A DNA stretch of 64,000 bases from Stenotrophomonas aracearum (GTDB lineage: Bacteria; Pseudomonadota; Gammaproteobacteria; Xanthomonadales; Xanthomonadaceae), in the NCBI RefSeq assembly GCF_031834615.1, contig NZ_CP115543.1:4165001-4229000 (forward strand). The letters are read 5' to 3'. Under the pieces are notes generated by a model that did not search any database, had not been told where the DNA came from, and saw nothing but the letters and a program-made list of their open reading frames with translations. How positions within the stretch are numbered: the first letter of the stretch is position 1; each line of letters opens with the position of its first letter. Shown piece by piece: positions 18,130 to 30,562 of the stretch. The translations under genes and the position numbers were made by a program.

Positions 18130-19515
18130 CTACTGCGCATTCACTGCAGCCGCCTGCGCCTGCACCCGCAGTTCGGGAATCGCCAGGCTTTCCCACAGGG
18201 TGCCGATGCGCAGGCTGCCGATCACCTGGACGTTCGGGTGCGGCTCGCCCTGCGCCGTGCGCAGGTGGCCGGACGCATCGCTGTCCAGGCCCAGCCCGTG
18301 CGGGCCGGGGCGGGCGTGGTCGTCGGCCAGCAGCTGCTGTACCAGCGGGTTGCGCATGCCCAGCGCGCGGGTTTCCACGCCGGTGGCGTTGATCACCGCG
18401 CTCACGCTCAGGGGTGCCAAACCGCCCCGCGCACTGTGTGCGTGCAGCTGCAGGGTGTTGCCCTGCATCAGCAGCGCGTCCAGCCGGGCCCGGTGGCGCT
18501 GCAGCTGGCCGGATTGCTCCAGCGTTTCCAGCTGGGCGTGCACGCTCTCGGCGATGCGGTGGCGGTGCACGTCCCAGTAACGCACCACGTGGCGCAGGAA
18601 GCGGCGCTGGTCGGCCTCGTCCATGCCCTGCCACAGCGCCTGCCCGAGCGGGCGCAGGCGGTCCATTACCGCCTGCCACGGCACACCCTGTGCCTCGGCG
18701 TCTCGCGCATGGCCGCGCAGGGCGCGCAGGCGCGCGCGCAGCGGCAGCGCCAGCAGCGGCTGCGGGTCGAAGTCGGCACTGGCGCCATGCGCATGCGGCA
18801 ATGGCAGCAGCGCATGCCGGGACAGCACGTGGATGCGACCGCGATGGCCGGCGGCGGCCAGGGCAAGTGCGCTGTCGGCCATGCTCAGGCCGGAGCCGAT
18901 GATCGCGAGGTCGTCGTCGCCGGCCAGCAGGCGCACACCGTCGTAATCCCAGGCATCGACCACGCGGCCTGGCGGCGGGGCCTCGGCTCCGGGAACGGGC
19001 AGCGGTCGCATGCTGTTGCCGCAGGCGAGCACCACCTGGCGGACCTGCCAGGTGTCGCCGTCGGCGAGCCGCAGTTCGCACAGCGGCTCGCTTGGGTGCA
19101 GTGTCACTACGGCATCGTGCACGACCTGGAGCTGGGCCGGGCTGGCGGCCTGGGCCTCGTCGAGGCGGTGCTGAAGGTAAGCGGCGTAGTGGCGACGCGG
19201 CACGAAGGTGTCGGCCAACACCTCGCGCGGCACCCCCGGCAGCGCATCGGCCTGCAGCAGGTAATCGAGGAAATCACCGGGCAGGTCCGGCAGCGCGCTC
19301 ATTTTTGCCGCCGGCACATTCAGCAGGTGCTCGGGCCACGGCGTGGCATAGGCGATGCCCTGCGCCAGCGTGGAGGCGGGCTCGAACAGCGCGATCTGCA
19401 TGCCGGTGGTGGCATTGCGCAGCGCGTTCAGCGCCACCAGCGTGCCGGCGGCGCCGCCACCGATGATGGCCAGGCCTGCCTGGCGCGTGGAATCAGATGC
19501 AGTCATGCGCTGCAT
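18130..19515 (-). CDS. FAD/NAD(P)-binding oxidoreductase (NAD_binding_9 type)
   Basis: About 461 residues beginning, after a short tail, with the dinucleotide motif LAIIGGGAAGTLVALNAL. The ATPWPEHLLNVPAAKMSALP segment is typical of the YdhS/HI0933-like group with the N-terminal FAD/NAD(P)-binding domain of Pfam NAD_binding_9. A second dinucleotide fold begins LAIIGSGLSMADSALALAAAGHRG, and the C-terminus has the INATGVE motif that closes FAD sites. The substrate is unknown. An ATG three codons downstream (19506) is an equally possible start; no clear ribosome site favours either. Confidence 0.82.
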   Translation of the reverse strand: MQRMTASDSTRQAGLAIIGGGAAGTLVALNALRNATTGMQIALFEPASTLAQGIAYATPWPEHLLNVPAAKMSALPDLPGDFLDYLLQADALPGVPREVLADTFVPRRHYAAYLQHRLDEAQAASPAQLQVVHDAVVTLHPSEPLCELRLADGDTWQVRQVVLACGNSMRPLPVPGAEAPPPGRVVDAWDYDGVRLLAGDDDLAIIGSGLSMADSALALAAAGHRGRIHVLSRHALLPLPHAHGASADFDPQPLLALPLRARLRALRGHARDAEAQGVPWQAVMDRLRPLGQALWQGMDEADQRRFLRHVVRYWDVHRHRIAESVHAQLETLEQSGQLQRHRARLDALLMQGNTLQLHAHSARGGLAPLSVSAVINATGVETRALGMRNPLVQQLLADDHARPGPHGLGLDSDASGHLRTAQGEPHPNVQVIGSLRIGTLWESLAIPELRVQAQAAAVNAQ

Positions 19516-19545
19516 TGTAGGTCATGGGGGTGATGCGTCTGTGCG

Positions 19546-20964
19546 CTACATCAAGGCATCGGCCAGCCGTGCAATGCCTTCGCGGCTGCGCCGCCATGCC
19601 GGGCGCTGGCGCCACGCATCGAGGTCGAGCTGACGCGACTGGCGCAGGTAGTCGGCCTCGATGTCGATCAGCTGCCGCACCAGCGTCGGCGCGTAGCAGA
19701 GCATGCCGATCTCTGCATTGAGCGCGAACGAGCGGATGTCCAGGTTGATCGAGCCGACCAGCGCGATGTCGTCATCCACGGTGAGGTGCTTGGCGTGCAG
19801 GAAGTGCGGTTCGTACAGCGCGATGCGCACGCCGGCGCGCAGCAGTTCGTCGTAATACGCCTCCTGCGCCCACGCGGTGAGGTGCTGGTTGTTGCTCGCC
19901 GACAGGATCAGCTGCACCTGCACGCCGGACAACGCGGCGATGCGCAGCGCGCTGAGCGTGGCTTCGTCGGGCACGAAGTACGGCGTGACCAGCACGATGC
20001 GCCGACGCGCCAGGTGGATCAGCGCGTTCACCGCGTCGCGCGCATTGCTGAAGGGATACGCCGGGCCGCTGGGAAGCAGCTGGGTGGGCACGTCGTCGGC
20101 GCAGACCGGCTCGACCATCATCACTTCCAGGCGCTGGCCGGTTTCCATGTACCAGTCGCTGGCGAACACTGCTTCCAGGTGCGCCACCGCCGGACCGCGC
20201 ACGCGTGCGACCAGTTCGCGGTTGGGAAAGCCCGGCACGAACTCGGCCTGGGCCAGGTTCTGCGAGCCGATGTAGCCGACCCGGTTGTCGATCACCGCGA
20301 TCTTGCGGTGGTTGCGCAGGTCCATGCGGCCGCTGCGTCGCCAGCGCAGGCCGCCGGGCAGCATCGCGCGCACGTCCACGTCCACCGCCTGCAGGCGGTG
20401 GCGGTAGCGGCGCAGGCCACGCTTGGCACCCACCGCGTCCAGCAGCAGGCGGCACTGCACGCCACGCGCGGCAGCCCGCTGCAGGGCCTGGGCGATCAAC
20501 TCGCCGACCCCATCGTCGAACATCAGGTAGTACAGCAGGTGGACGCGGTCGCGGGCCTGGTCGATGTCGTCCAGCAGGGCCTGCAGCGAGCCGTCGTAGT
20601 CGGTCAGCAGCTCGACCGCATTGCCGTGCACCGGCATGAAATCGCCCTGGCGCTCCACCAGCGGCACCATTTCCGCCGTGGCGGTGTCGGGCAGCGGCGT
20701 CCAGCGCAGCGGCGGCTGCAGGGCCTGTTCCTCACGGATCACCTGCGAGGCCTCTGCCTGGCGCTGCACGCGCTGGCGCGACAGCCACGGGTGGCCGAAC
20801 AGCAGGTACAGCGGCAACCCCAGCAGCGGCACGAACCCGACCAGCAGCAGCCAGCTGCGCGCGGCCCCCGGCGTGGTGCGGCTGGGAATCCACAACAGCG
20901 CCGCCAGCCGGATCAGCCAGTCCAGCAGCAGCAACCAGGAACCCAGCAGCCATTCGAACAGCAT
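19546..20964 (-). CDS. cls: Cardiolipin synthase (phospholipase D superfamily)
   Basis: A 472-residue inner-membrane enzyme that joins two phosphatidylglycerols into cardiolipin. Two N-terminal membrane helices (about residues 3-20 and 32-50, the latter AARSWLLLVGFVPLLGLPLYLLFG) precede two PLD domains. The first HKD motif is LRNHRKIAVIDNRVGYIGSQN and the second LHAKHLTVDDDIALVGSINLD. Size and architecture match ClsA. I start at 20964 (MLFEWLLGSW); an ATG at 20994 would add ten residues. It is downstream of the rpmBG terminator, so it probably has its own promoter. Confidence 0.92.
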   Translation of the reverse strand: MLFEWLLGSWLLLLDWLIRLAALLWIPSRTTPGAARSWLLLVGFVPLLGLPLYLLFGHPWLSRQRVQRQAEASQVIREEQALQPPLRWTPLPDTATAEMVPLVERQGDFMPVHGNAVELLTDYDGSLQALLDDIDQARDRVHLLYYLMFDDGVGELIAQALQRAAARGVQCRLLLDAVGAKRGLRRYRHRLQAVDVDVRAMLPGGLRWRRSGRMDLRNHRKIAVIDNRVGYIGSQNLAQAEFVPGFPNRELVARVRGPAVAHLEAVFASDWYMETGQRLEVMMVEPVCADDVPTQLLPSGPAYPFSNARDAVNALIHLARRRIVLVTPYFVPDEATLSALRIAALSGVQVQLILSASNNQHLTAWAQEAYYDELLRAGVRIALYEPHFLHAKHLTVDDDIALVGSINLDIRSFALNAEIGMLCYAPTLVRQLIDIEADYLRQSRQLDLDAWRQRPAWRRSREGIARLADALM

Positions 20965-21020
20965 CGGTTCGCCCGTGTCGGGGTGTGCGGGCATTCTGCC
21001 ATGCGTGGCCGGAAACGAAA

Positions 21021-21049
21021 GAACCCGCCGGAAGGCGGGTTCGTTCGTT
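21021..21049 (-). terminator. Intrinsic terminator of the rpmB-rpmG operon
   Basis: A perfect stem GAACCCGCC / GGCGGGTTC with a four-base loop (21021-21043). On the minus strand it is followed by TTCGTTT rather than a pure T run. It lies 30 bases past the rpmG stop. Confidence 0.75.
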
Positions 21050-21074
21050 GGCACTCAGGCAATCCGGTGACGGA

Positions 21075-21239
21075 TTACTTGATCTTGCCTTCCTTGTACG
21101 GGACGTGCTTGCGCACGACCGGATCGTACTTCGAGAATTCCATCTTCCCGGGGGTGTTCTTCTTGTTCTTGTCGGTCGTGTAGAAGTGACCGGTACCGGC
21201 GGTCGAAATCATACGGACCTTATCGCGCTTGCCTGCCAT
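21075..21239 (-). CDS. rpmG: 50S ribosomal protein L33
   Basis: A 54-residue basic protein, [17 protein letters not shown] onward, ending [10 protein letters not shown]; a standard L33 of the large ribosomal subunit. It lacks the zinc-binding cysteine pairs found in the C+ form of L33, so it is the cysteine-free (C-) type. GAGGAG lies at good spacing before the ATG, and the gap to rpmB is 13 bases. Confidence 0.97.
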   Translation of the reverse strand: MAGKRDKVRMISTAGTGHFYTTDKNKKNTPGKMEFSKYDPVVRKHVPYKEGKIK

Positions 21240-21252
21240 GATCGTCTACTCC

Positions 21253-21489
21253 TCAGACCTTTTCGCCGCGCGCACGCAGCTCAGCCAGAACGGAATCGAT
21301 GCCGTTCTTGTCGATGGTGCGCAGTGCATGCGCGGAAACACGAAGCTTGACCCAGCGGTTCTCGCTGGCAACCCAGAAGCGGCGCTCGTGCAGGTTGGGC
21401 AGGAAACGACGACGGGTCTTGTTGTTGGCGTGCGAGACGTTGTTACCCGTCTGCACTCGCTTGCCGGAAACTTGGCATACGCGGGACAT
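21253..21489 (-). CDS. rpmB: 50S ribosomal protein L28
   Basis: A 78-residue L28 ([27 protein letters not shown] at the start, with the usual basic C-terminus). It is the first gene of the conserved rpmB-rpmG operon. Only one cysteine (Cys5) is present, so it is a non-zinc form. The operon is divergent from the glycosyltransferase gene. Confidence 0.98.
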   Translation of the reverse strand: MSRVCQVSGKRVQTGNNVSHANNKTRRRFLPNLHERRFWVASENRWVKLRVSAHALRTIDKNGIDSVLAELRARGEKV

Positions 21490-21787
21490 TGCGCACCTCG
21501 ATGAAAGTATGTGTCAGCCCATAGCCCGGGCGACGGCGGCCTCGACGGTTTCCCGCCACACGTCATGAGAATCAAAGGGTTACGCTGACGAGGGCCGGCC
21601 GGATGACGTGTTCCCGGCCGCCAATCCGGACAAATCCGGATACAGCGAGCCGCGCATTATGCAGCAGCAGCCCCGGCAGCGCAAGTTGTCCACAGATCCG
21701 GGAACGGGCCTGCCTGAACAGGACACCCGCCTGCACACGGCAGTCGCAGCCCCTGGCGATACTGGCCGCTCCATGAAGGAGAACAAG
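21490..21787. other. Divergent intergenic region rpmB / glycosyltransferase
   Basis: 298 bases without a convincing gene. It must hold the rpmBG promoter (minus) and that of the glycosyltransferase gene (plus), but I see no clear -35/-10 pair. It contains a short direct repeat (aatccgga twice, about 21626-21644) and a base composition less GC-rich than the neighbours. A TTGTCCACA at 21686 resembles a DnaA box only weakly. Confidence 0.5.
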
Positions 21788-22999
21788 ATGCGGCTGCTTG
21801 CAGTGACCTATGGAACCGAAGGCGACACGCGGCCGCTGGTGATGCTTTGCCATGGGCTGCAGGGAGCGGGGCATGAGGTGATGTTGCTGGCCGAAGGCGG
21901 AACGTTGGGCACGGCACAGGCGCTGGGTGTGCCGCATGCGGCGCTGGAGGGCGACATCCATGATGAGGTGGTGGCGCTGGTGTCGCGGGGCAACAACCTG
22001 GCGGCGGCGTCACGGGGCCTGGCGCGGATGGCGCAGCGGCACGTGCCGGCGTGGATGCGGCAGGCCGATGCGGCGGCGGCCGGTTGCGATGCGGTGCTGA
22101 CCGGCGGGCTGGCGGCGTTCGTGGGCATGAGCGTGGCCGAGCACCATGGGGTGCCGGCCATCGGGACCGGCATGATTCCGCTGACGCCCACCGGTGACTT
22201 CCCGTCGCCGTTCCTGCCGCGGGTGTCGCTGCCGGGCGCGTTCAACCGGTTGAGCTACAGCCTGGTCAATCATGCGGTGTGGCGGACGTTCCGCAAGCCG
22301 ATCAACGCGGCGCGCAAGGCAATGGGCATGGCCGCGCGACGCTCGCTCTGGCACGACCTGCCGATGCTGTACGGCATCTCGCCCAGCCTGATGCCACCGC
22401 CTGGCGACTGGCCGGCAGATCACCATGTGTGTGGGCAATGGCGCGCGCCGGATGTGGACTGGCACCCAGAGCCTGCACTTCAGGCGTTCCTGGACGCAGG
22501 CCCTGCCCCTGTCTATCTGGGCTTTGGCAGCATGACCGGCTTCGACCGCAGCGTGATGCCGTCACTGCTGCAGGCGTTGGCACCGCGACGCGTGCTCTTG
22601 TTTCCCGGCTGGGCCGGCGTGCCGGACGGACCGTTGCCTGCGAATGTATTCGTGGTCGGCCCTACCCCGCACGAAGCGCTGTTCCCGCGCTGCGCGATGG
22701 TGGTTCACCACGGTGGCAGCGGCACTACGCACTCTGCATGTCGTGCGGGCGTGCCGTCGCTGGTCATGCCATTTGCGGCAGACCAGTTCTTCTGGGCAGC
22801 ACGGCTGCAGGCCCTGGGCGTTGCACCTGCGCCTCTGTCACAGAAGCGGTTGGACAGCGACACGTTGGCTCGTTCCATTGCATACGCCGAACAAGGGAGC
22901 GTGCGATCACGGGCAGCGGCGCTGGGAGACGCCATGGCGTTGGAAAACGGCGTTTCGACAGCTGTCAGGCTCATTACAGGCATGCACCCAGATCGGTAG
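21788..22999 (+). CDS. UDP-glycosyltransferase (GT1, MGT-like)
   Basis: A 403-residue GT-B glycosyltransferase of the UGT/MGT type that transfers a sugar to a small lipophilic acceptor. The N-terminal domain starts MRLLAVTYGTEGDTRPLVMLCHGLQGAGHEV. The C-terminal donor-binding domain has FVVGPTPHEALFPRC and the signature VVHHGGSGTTHSACRAGVPSLV with FAADQFFWA. The ATG at 21788 is chosen because GGAG lies seven bases before it; longer in-frame extensions are not conserved-looking. The acceptor cannot be inferred: sterol, polyketide/macrolide or rhamnolipid-like acceptors occur in this family. The gene stands alone. Confidence 0.88.
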   Translation: MRLLAVTYGTEGDTRPLVMLCHGLQGAGHEVMLLAEGGTLGTAQALGVPHAALEGDIHDEVVALVSRGNNLAAASRGLARMAQRHVPAWMRQADAAAAGCDAVLTGGLAAFVGMSVAEHHGVPAIGTGMIPLTPTGDFPSPFLPRVSLPGAFNRLSYSLVNHAVWRTFRKPINAARKAMGMAARRSLWHDLPMLYGISPSLMPPPGDWPADHHVCGQWRAPDVDWHPEPALQAFLDAGPAPVYLGFGSMTGFDRSVMPSLLQALAPRRVLLFPGWAGVPDGPLPANVFVVGPTPHEALFPRCAMVVHHGGSGTTHSACRAGVPSLVMPFAADQFFWAARLQALGVAPAPLSQKRLDSDTLARSIAYAEQGSVRSRAAALGDAMALENGVSTAVRLITGMHPDR

Positions 23000-23152
23000 C
23001 GCCGAAGAGAACGGCAGGAGCCGTTCTCAACGTCGCGTAGCGACGGCCCGAAGGGTGGCCGCCAGGATGGCGGGCATAACGTTGGCCGGCCCACGGGATG
23101 CGTGCTCCACGCTGTCATTCACGACGATTGTGGAACGCATTGAGCATCGCTT

Positions 23153-23175
23153 GGGCCGGCCAGCGGCCGGCGCTA
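23153..23175. repeat. SMAG palindrome between convergent genes
   Basis: gggccggccagcggccggcgctac in the 192-base gap between the glycosyltransferase gene and czcA, which converge. A degenerate half copy (ggccggcccacggg) lies at about 23080. Confidence 0.75.
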
Positions 23176-23191
23176 CCGGAGTCTTTCGACA

Positions 23192-27361
<4,170 letters not shown>

Positions 27362-27365
<4 letters not shown>

Positions 27366-28678
27366 GGACGGTCTTCCTCTGACGTGGCGGCGAGCATGCT
27401 CTGCCCGGTAAGGCGCTGGATCTCGATCAGGCCGGTCTGCGCAGCGATTGCCGCTTCCAGCTGGCGCTGCCGCGCTTCGATGCGCATGGCCTGCAGCTGG
27501 GCCCACTCCATGTAACTGATCGCTCCCGCACGCCAGGCCTTTTCGGCGGCGTTTTCAGCGCGCTGGAGTTGCGGCAGCACATCGCGCGCCATCCGCTGCA
27601 CTTCCAGCCGTGAGGTTTCGTAGCGACCGTGTGCTTCGGCCAGGGTGGCGTACAGCTGCAGCGCGCGCGCTTCGCGCTCCACGCCGTTGAGCGCGAGTTC
27701 GGCTTCAGCAGCGCGGATCTCCGGCGCGGCACGCGCGACGCTGCCCAGCGCCAGGCTGAAGCCGCCGACCAGTGAGGTGTCGCGGCTGTCGCGGCTGTTG
27801 CGCACACCGACCTGCCAGTTGAAGTCCGGCCGCGCCTGGGTGCGCGCCAGCTGCAGCTGCGCGTCGCGTACCCGGCGTTCGCCGGCCAGCACCGCCAGTT
27901 CCGGGGTGCGCTGCAGTTCGTCGGCCAGCACCTCGAACGGCTGCAGTGCCGGCAACTGCATCGGGTCGCCGCTGACCACGTCGAAACCGGGTTCGCGCTC
28001 GCGCCACAGTGCAGCCAGGGCCACGCGCGCGGCGCGGTCGGCCTGCAACGCGCGGCCGCGGTCCACTTCGGCCTGGGCCAGCATGGCCTGGGCGGTCAGC
28101 AGCACCGACTCGGGCGAGGCACCGGCCTGCAGCCGCAGCCGCGCGGCTGCCACCGCGCGGCGTCGCTGCTCGATGTCGGTCTGGGCAATGGCCAGCTGCG
28201 CGCGCGCTTCGGTGATGGCCAGGTAGCGCTGGGCCACCGCCGCCATCAGGTCCAGGCGGGCGATCTCGCGCTGCGGCGCGAGGGCGTCCAGATTGGCCTG
28301 GGCCAGCTCGCGACGGGCGTCGAGCTTGCCGCCCCGCTCCAGCACGCCGGCCAGGCTGACGGTAAGTTCGGCGGCGTCGAAGCCACGGCTGGCGCCACTG
28401 CCCAGTGCGTTCTCCAGCTCAACACCAACAGTGAGCGGCGGGCCGAAGGCGGCGGCGTCGCGGCGGGCCTCCCAGATCGGGCGTTGCGCATCGGCCAGGC
28501 GCAGGTCCGGGTGCTGCCGCGCGACGCGGGCGATGGCCTGCTCCAGGCTGAGCGGGGTGGCCGACGGTGCGGCGACTGCGGGGGGAACATCGACGAACGG
28601 GGTAACAGGCGTGCTGCCCTGCGCATGCGCGCACGGCACGAACGCAATGGCAGCAACGGCTGCCAGACGCATCCACAT
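27362..28678 (-). CDS. czcC: TolC-family outer-membrane channel of the metal efflux system
   Basis: A 438-residue outer-membrane factor with signal peptide (AAVAAIAFVPCAHAQG) and two OEP repeats. Typical features are LSLEQAIARVARQHPDLRLADAQ near the N-terminus, long Ala/Arg-rich helices and a QANLDALAP coiled coil. It forms the exit duct of the CzcCBA tripartite exporter. It is second in a four-gene operon, after the small His/Asp-rich protein (57-base gap). Confidence 0.9.
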
Positions 28679-28734
28679 GGGGTATCTCCGAGTTGCGGTT
28701 CAAAGGTGACGTCGCGGCATCGCGCCGCGTGGGG

Positions 28735-29145
28735 TCACACCGCTATCGGGGGGCGCAGCAGGCTCTCGGGTGGCTGCGCCAGCAGCTGCGCGGTCAAGCC
28801 GGTCGGCACCGCATGTGCGGGCGCCGCCGGCAACGACCAGGCCGAGGCGGCCAGCGGCAGCACGCCGCCATGGCCATGGCACTGCCCGCAATGCACCAGC
28901 GCGTGCAGCAGGCGCGCGCCGTCGTCGTCATCGTCGTGGTTGGCGTCACTGTCGTCGTCCGCTGCACCGCTCGCCGGCGGTGCATGCGACGCCGCATGCG
29001 CCTGCCCGGTCACGTCGGCATGCGACAACGCGTGCAGGTCACCCAGGGCCGAGGCCAGCGCACCACCGGCCGTGCCAAGCAGCAGCACCACCAGCATCAG
29101 CAGGCGGAGCGGCAGCGACAGGTGGCGGCGCAGGCGGGGCATCAT
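28735..29145 (-). CDS. Exported His/Asp-rich protein at the head of the czc operon
   Basis: A 136-residue exported protein (signal LLMLVVLLLGTAGGALASA). The mature part carries several histidines (HALSHADVTGQAHAASHA), a DDDSDANHDDDDDG acid run and HALVHCGQCHGHGG, all plausible soft and divalent metal ligands. Position upstream of czcCBA on the same strand matches the CzcI/DUF2946-type accessory genes of metal-resistance operons, whose role is regulation or periplasmic buffering. I infer membership from context and composition rather than clear similarity. The exact start among two adjacent ATGs (29145, 29142) is unsettled. Confidence 0.65.
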   Translation of the reverse strand: MMPRLRRHLSLPLRLLMLVVLLLGTAGGALASALGDLHALSHADVTGQAHAASHAPPASGAADDDSDANHDDDDDGARLLHALVHCGQCHGHGGVLPLAASAWSLPAAPAHAVPTGLTAQLLAQPPESLLRPPIAV

Positions 29146-29200
29146 CGGCGCAGGGTAGCCGCGCCGATGTCCGTTACACAATCGCAGCGGCGGCGGCCGT

Positions 29201-30421
29201 TCATGCCGTGCGCGCCGTTGCGGGGGCATAGCGGGCCTGGTGCAGGTCGTGCTGGCGCAGGGCTTCACCCGCGCTGCATGGGCCCGGTGTCGACTTGCGC
29301 GCGCGGCCGTCGCAGGTCGGCACCTGCAGCAGGTAGTCGCACTGTACCGTGCCGTCACTGCGGCCCAGGCTGCCCGGTACGGTGCGTACCGGGTCGCAGC
29401 CGACCCGCACCCGGTGCGAGAAGGATGGGCTGATGTCCTCCACCCGCAGGCTTGGCACACCCAGGCGTTCACCCAACCCGATCGTGTCGTTGAAGTCACC
29501 GGCGTGCGCGTCGCCGACCAGCGCCACCCAGCGCTGCATGGGCGCAGTGCCGCGTTGCTGCCGCTGGTCGTGCGCGATGCGCTGGGCGGCGACGTGGTTC
29601 ATGACCTTGATGCGCAGCTCCAGCGAATCCAACCCTGTCGCTCCCTGCGCACCCCCCAGGTGGTAGCTGGCCATCAGGTCCAGCGCGACGATGCGGATGC
29701 CCGCATCCGCCGCCGCCTGCACCAGGGCCCCGAAGGTGGCGCCGCTGGCCGCGTGGGTGTTGTGGCCCATGTCCTGCGCGGCCAGGAAGCGCCCCAGTGC
29801 AGGTGACGGGGTTCCGGTGCGATGCAGCTGCCTGAGGTCGTCGCCGTGGATGTCGTCCTGCAGGTGTTCCAGGTACAGCGTGGTCACGCCCAGCTTCCGG
29901 AGCGTGTCCATGTGGTCGATCAACAGGCGCTTGCTGCCTTGGGCAGCATGGTTTTCGCCGATCACCAGCCCGTTGGAGCACTGATAAAGCCGTTCCAGCA
30001 GTCTGGCGTGGCTGGAGGGCGGCGCGAGGTCGGGCCACGGGCGGCGCACGCCGAGCGCCTGCGCCGGGGCACCCAGCGCGGCATCCACCAGTTGCGCGCG
30101 CGTGGTGAAGAAGCTCTCGATCGCGCTGCGCTCGTCGCGGTCCTGCAACGGCATCGCGTACTGCGAGTCGAGCAGGCGGCGATACTTCTGCATCAACGGG
30201 ACCAGCACCTGCACATGGCCGGACGGCACGGCGAAGCGCTGCAACGGGTCGGGCTTGGGCGGGCGTGGGGGTGCCGTGTCCGGCCGATGCGCCGTCGCGC
30301 CGGCGCCAGGCCGGTTATGTACTTCGAGCAGGCGCGGCGTCGCGGCGGGACGACGACGCGCCGCGCGCGGGGAGAGCGAAGAAATCAGACGGTACTTCAG
30401 TGCGGACAGGGCATCCAGCAT
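29201..30421 (-). CDS. ChaN/TIKI-like domain protein resembling toxin effector domains
   Basis: A 406-residue protein, no signal peptide. Residues of about 140-310 match the metal-dependent ChaN/TIKI-type fold found in haem-uptake ChaN, TIKI proteases, EreA and the C2 domain of Pasteurella-type dermonecrotic toxins. Visible motifs are GLVIGENHAAQGSKRLLIDHM (Glu156/His158), TLYLEHL (Glu185/His186), VALDLM and ALVGDAHAGDF (His306). The GENH...SK..LIDHM...L..LGV..LYLEHL pattern is the one I associate with stand-alone toxin-type members. The first 130 residues are basic and Pro-rich. The ATG at 30421 has AAGGAG at ideal spacing. It could be a secreted effector or an intracellular hydrolase; no secretion gene is nearby. 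Confidence 0.65.
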   Translation of the reverse strand: MLDALSALKYRLISSLSPRAARRRPAATPRLLEVHNRPGAGATAHRPDTAPPRPPKPDPLQRFAVPSGHVQVLVPLMQKYRRLLDSQYAMPLQDRDERSAIESFFTTRAQLVDAALGAPAQALGVRRPWPDLAPPSSHARLLERLYQCSNGLVIGENHAAQGSKRLLIDHMDTLRKLGVTTLYLEHLQDDIHGDDLRQLHRTGTPSPALGRFLAAQDMGHNTHAASGATFGALVQAAADAGIRIVALDLMASYHLGGAQGATGLDSLELRIKVMNHVAAQRIAHDQRQQRGTAPMQRWVALVGDAHAGDFNDTIGLGERLGVPSLRVEDISPSFSHRVRVGCDPVRTVPGSLGRSDGTVQCDYLLQVPTCDGRARKSTPGPCSAGEALRQHDLHQARYAPATARTA

Positions 30422-30562
30422 GGTCGAGCTCCTTATGGGGGTCGACCAGCCTAGCCATCTGCCGGGCGCGCTCTGCGACGCGCTAAGCAGTTTCCGCATC
30501 GTGCCGGAAGGCCATGTGCCGATGCGTGCGCCAGCGCACATCGGTCATGGCCATTGCCGACA

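Noticed and set aside
21686..21694. TTGTCCACA as a DnaA box
   Set aside because: One isolated, imperfect match outside any cluster, so an origin function is not supported.
28850..28910. CGQCH as a c-type haem site in the protein at the head of the czc operon
   Set aside because: Only a CxxCH string inside a His/Asp-rich metal-binding-like region; no cytochrome fold or distal Met context is visible.
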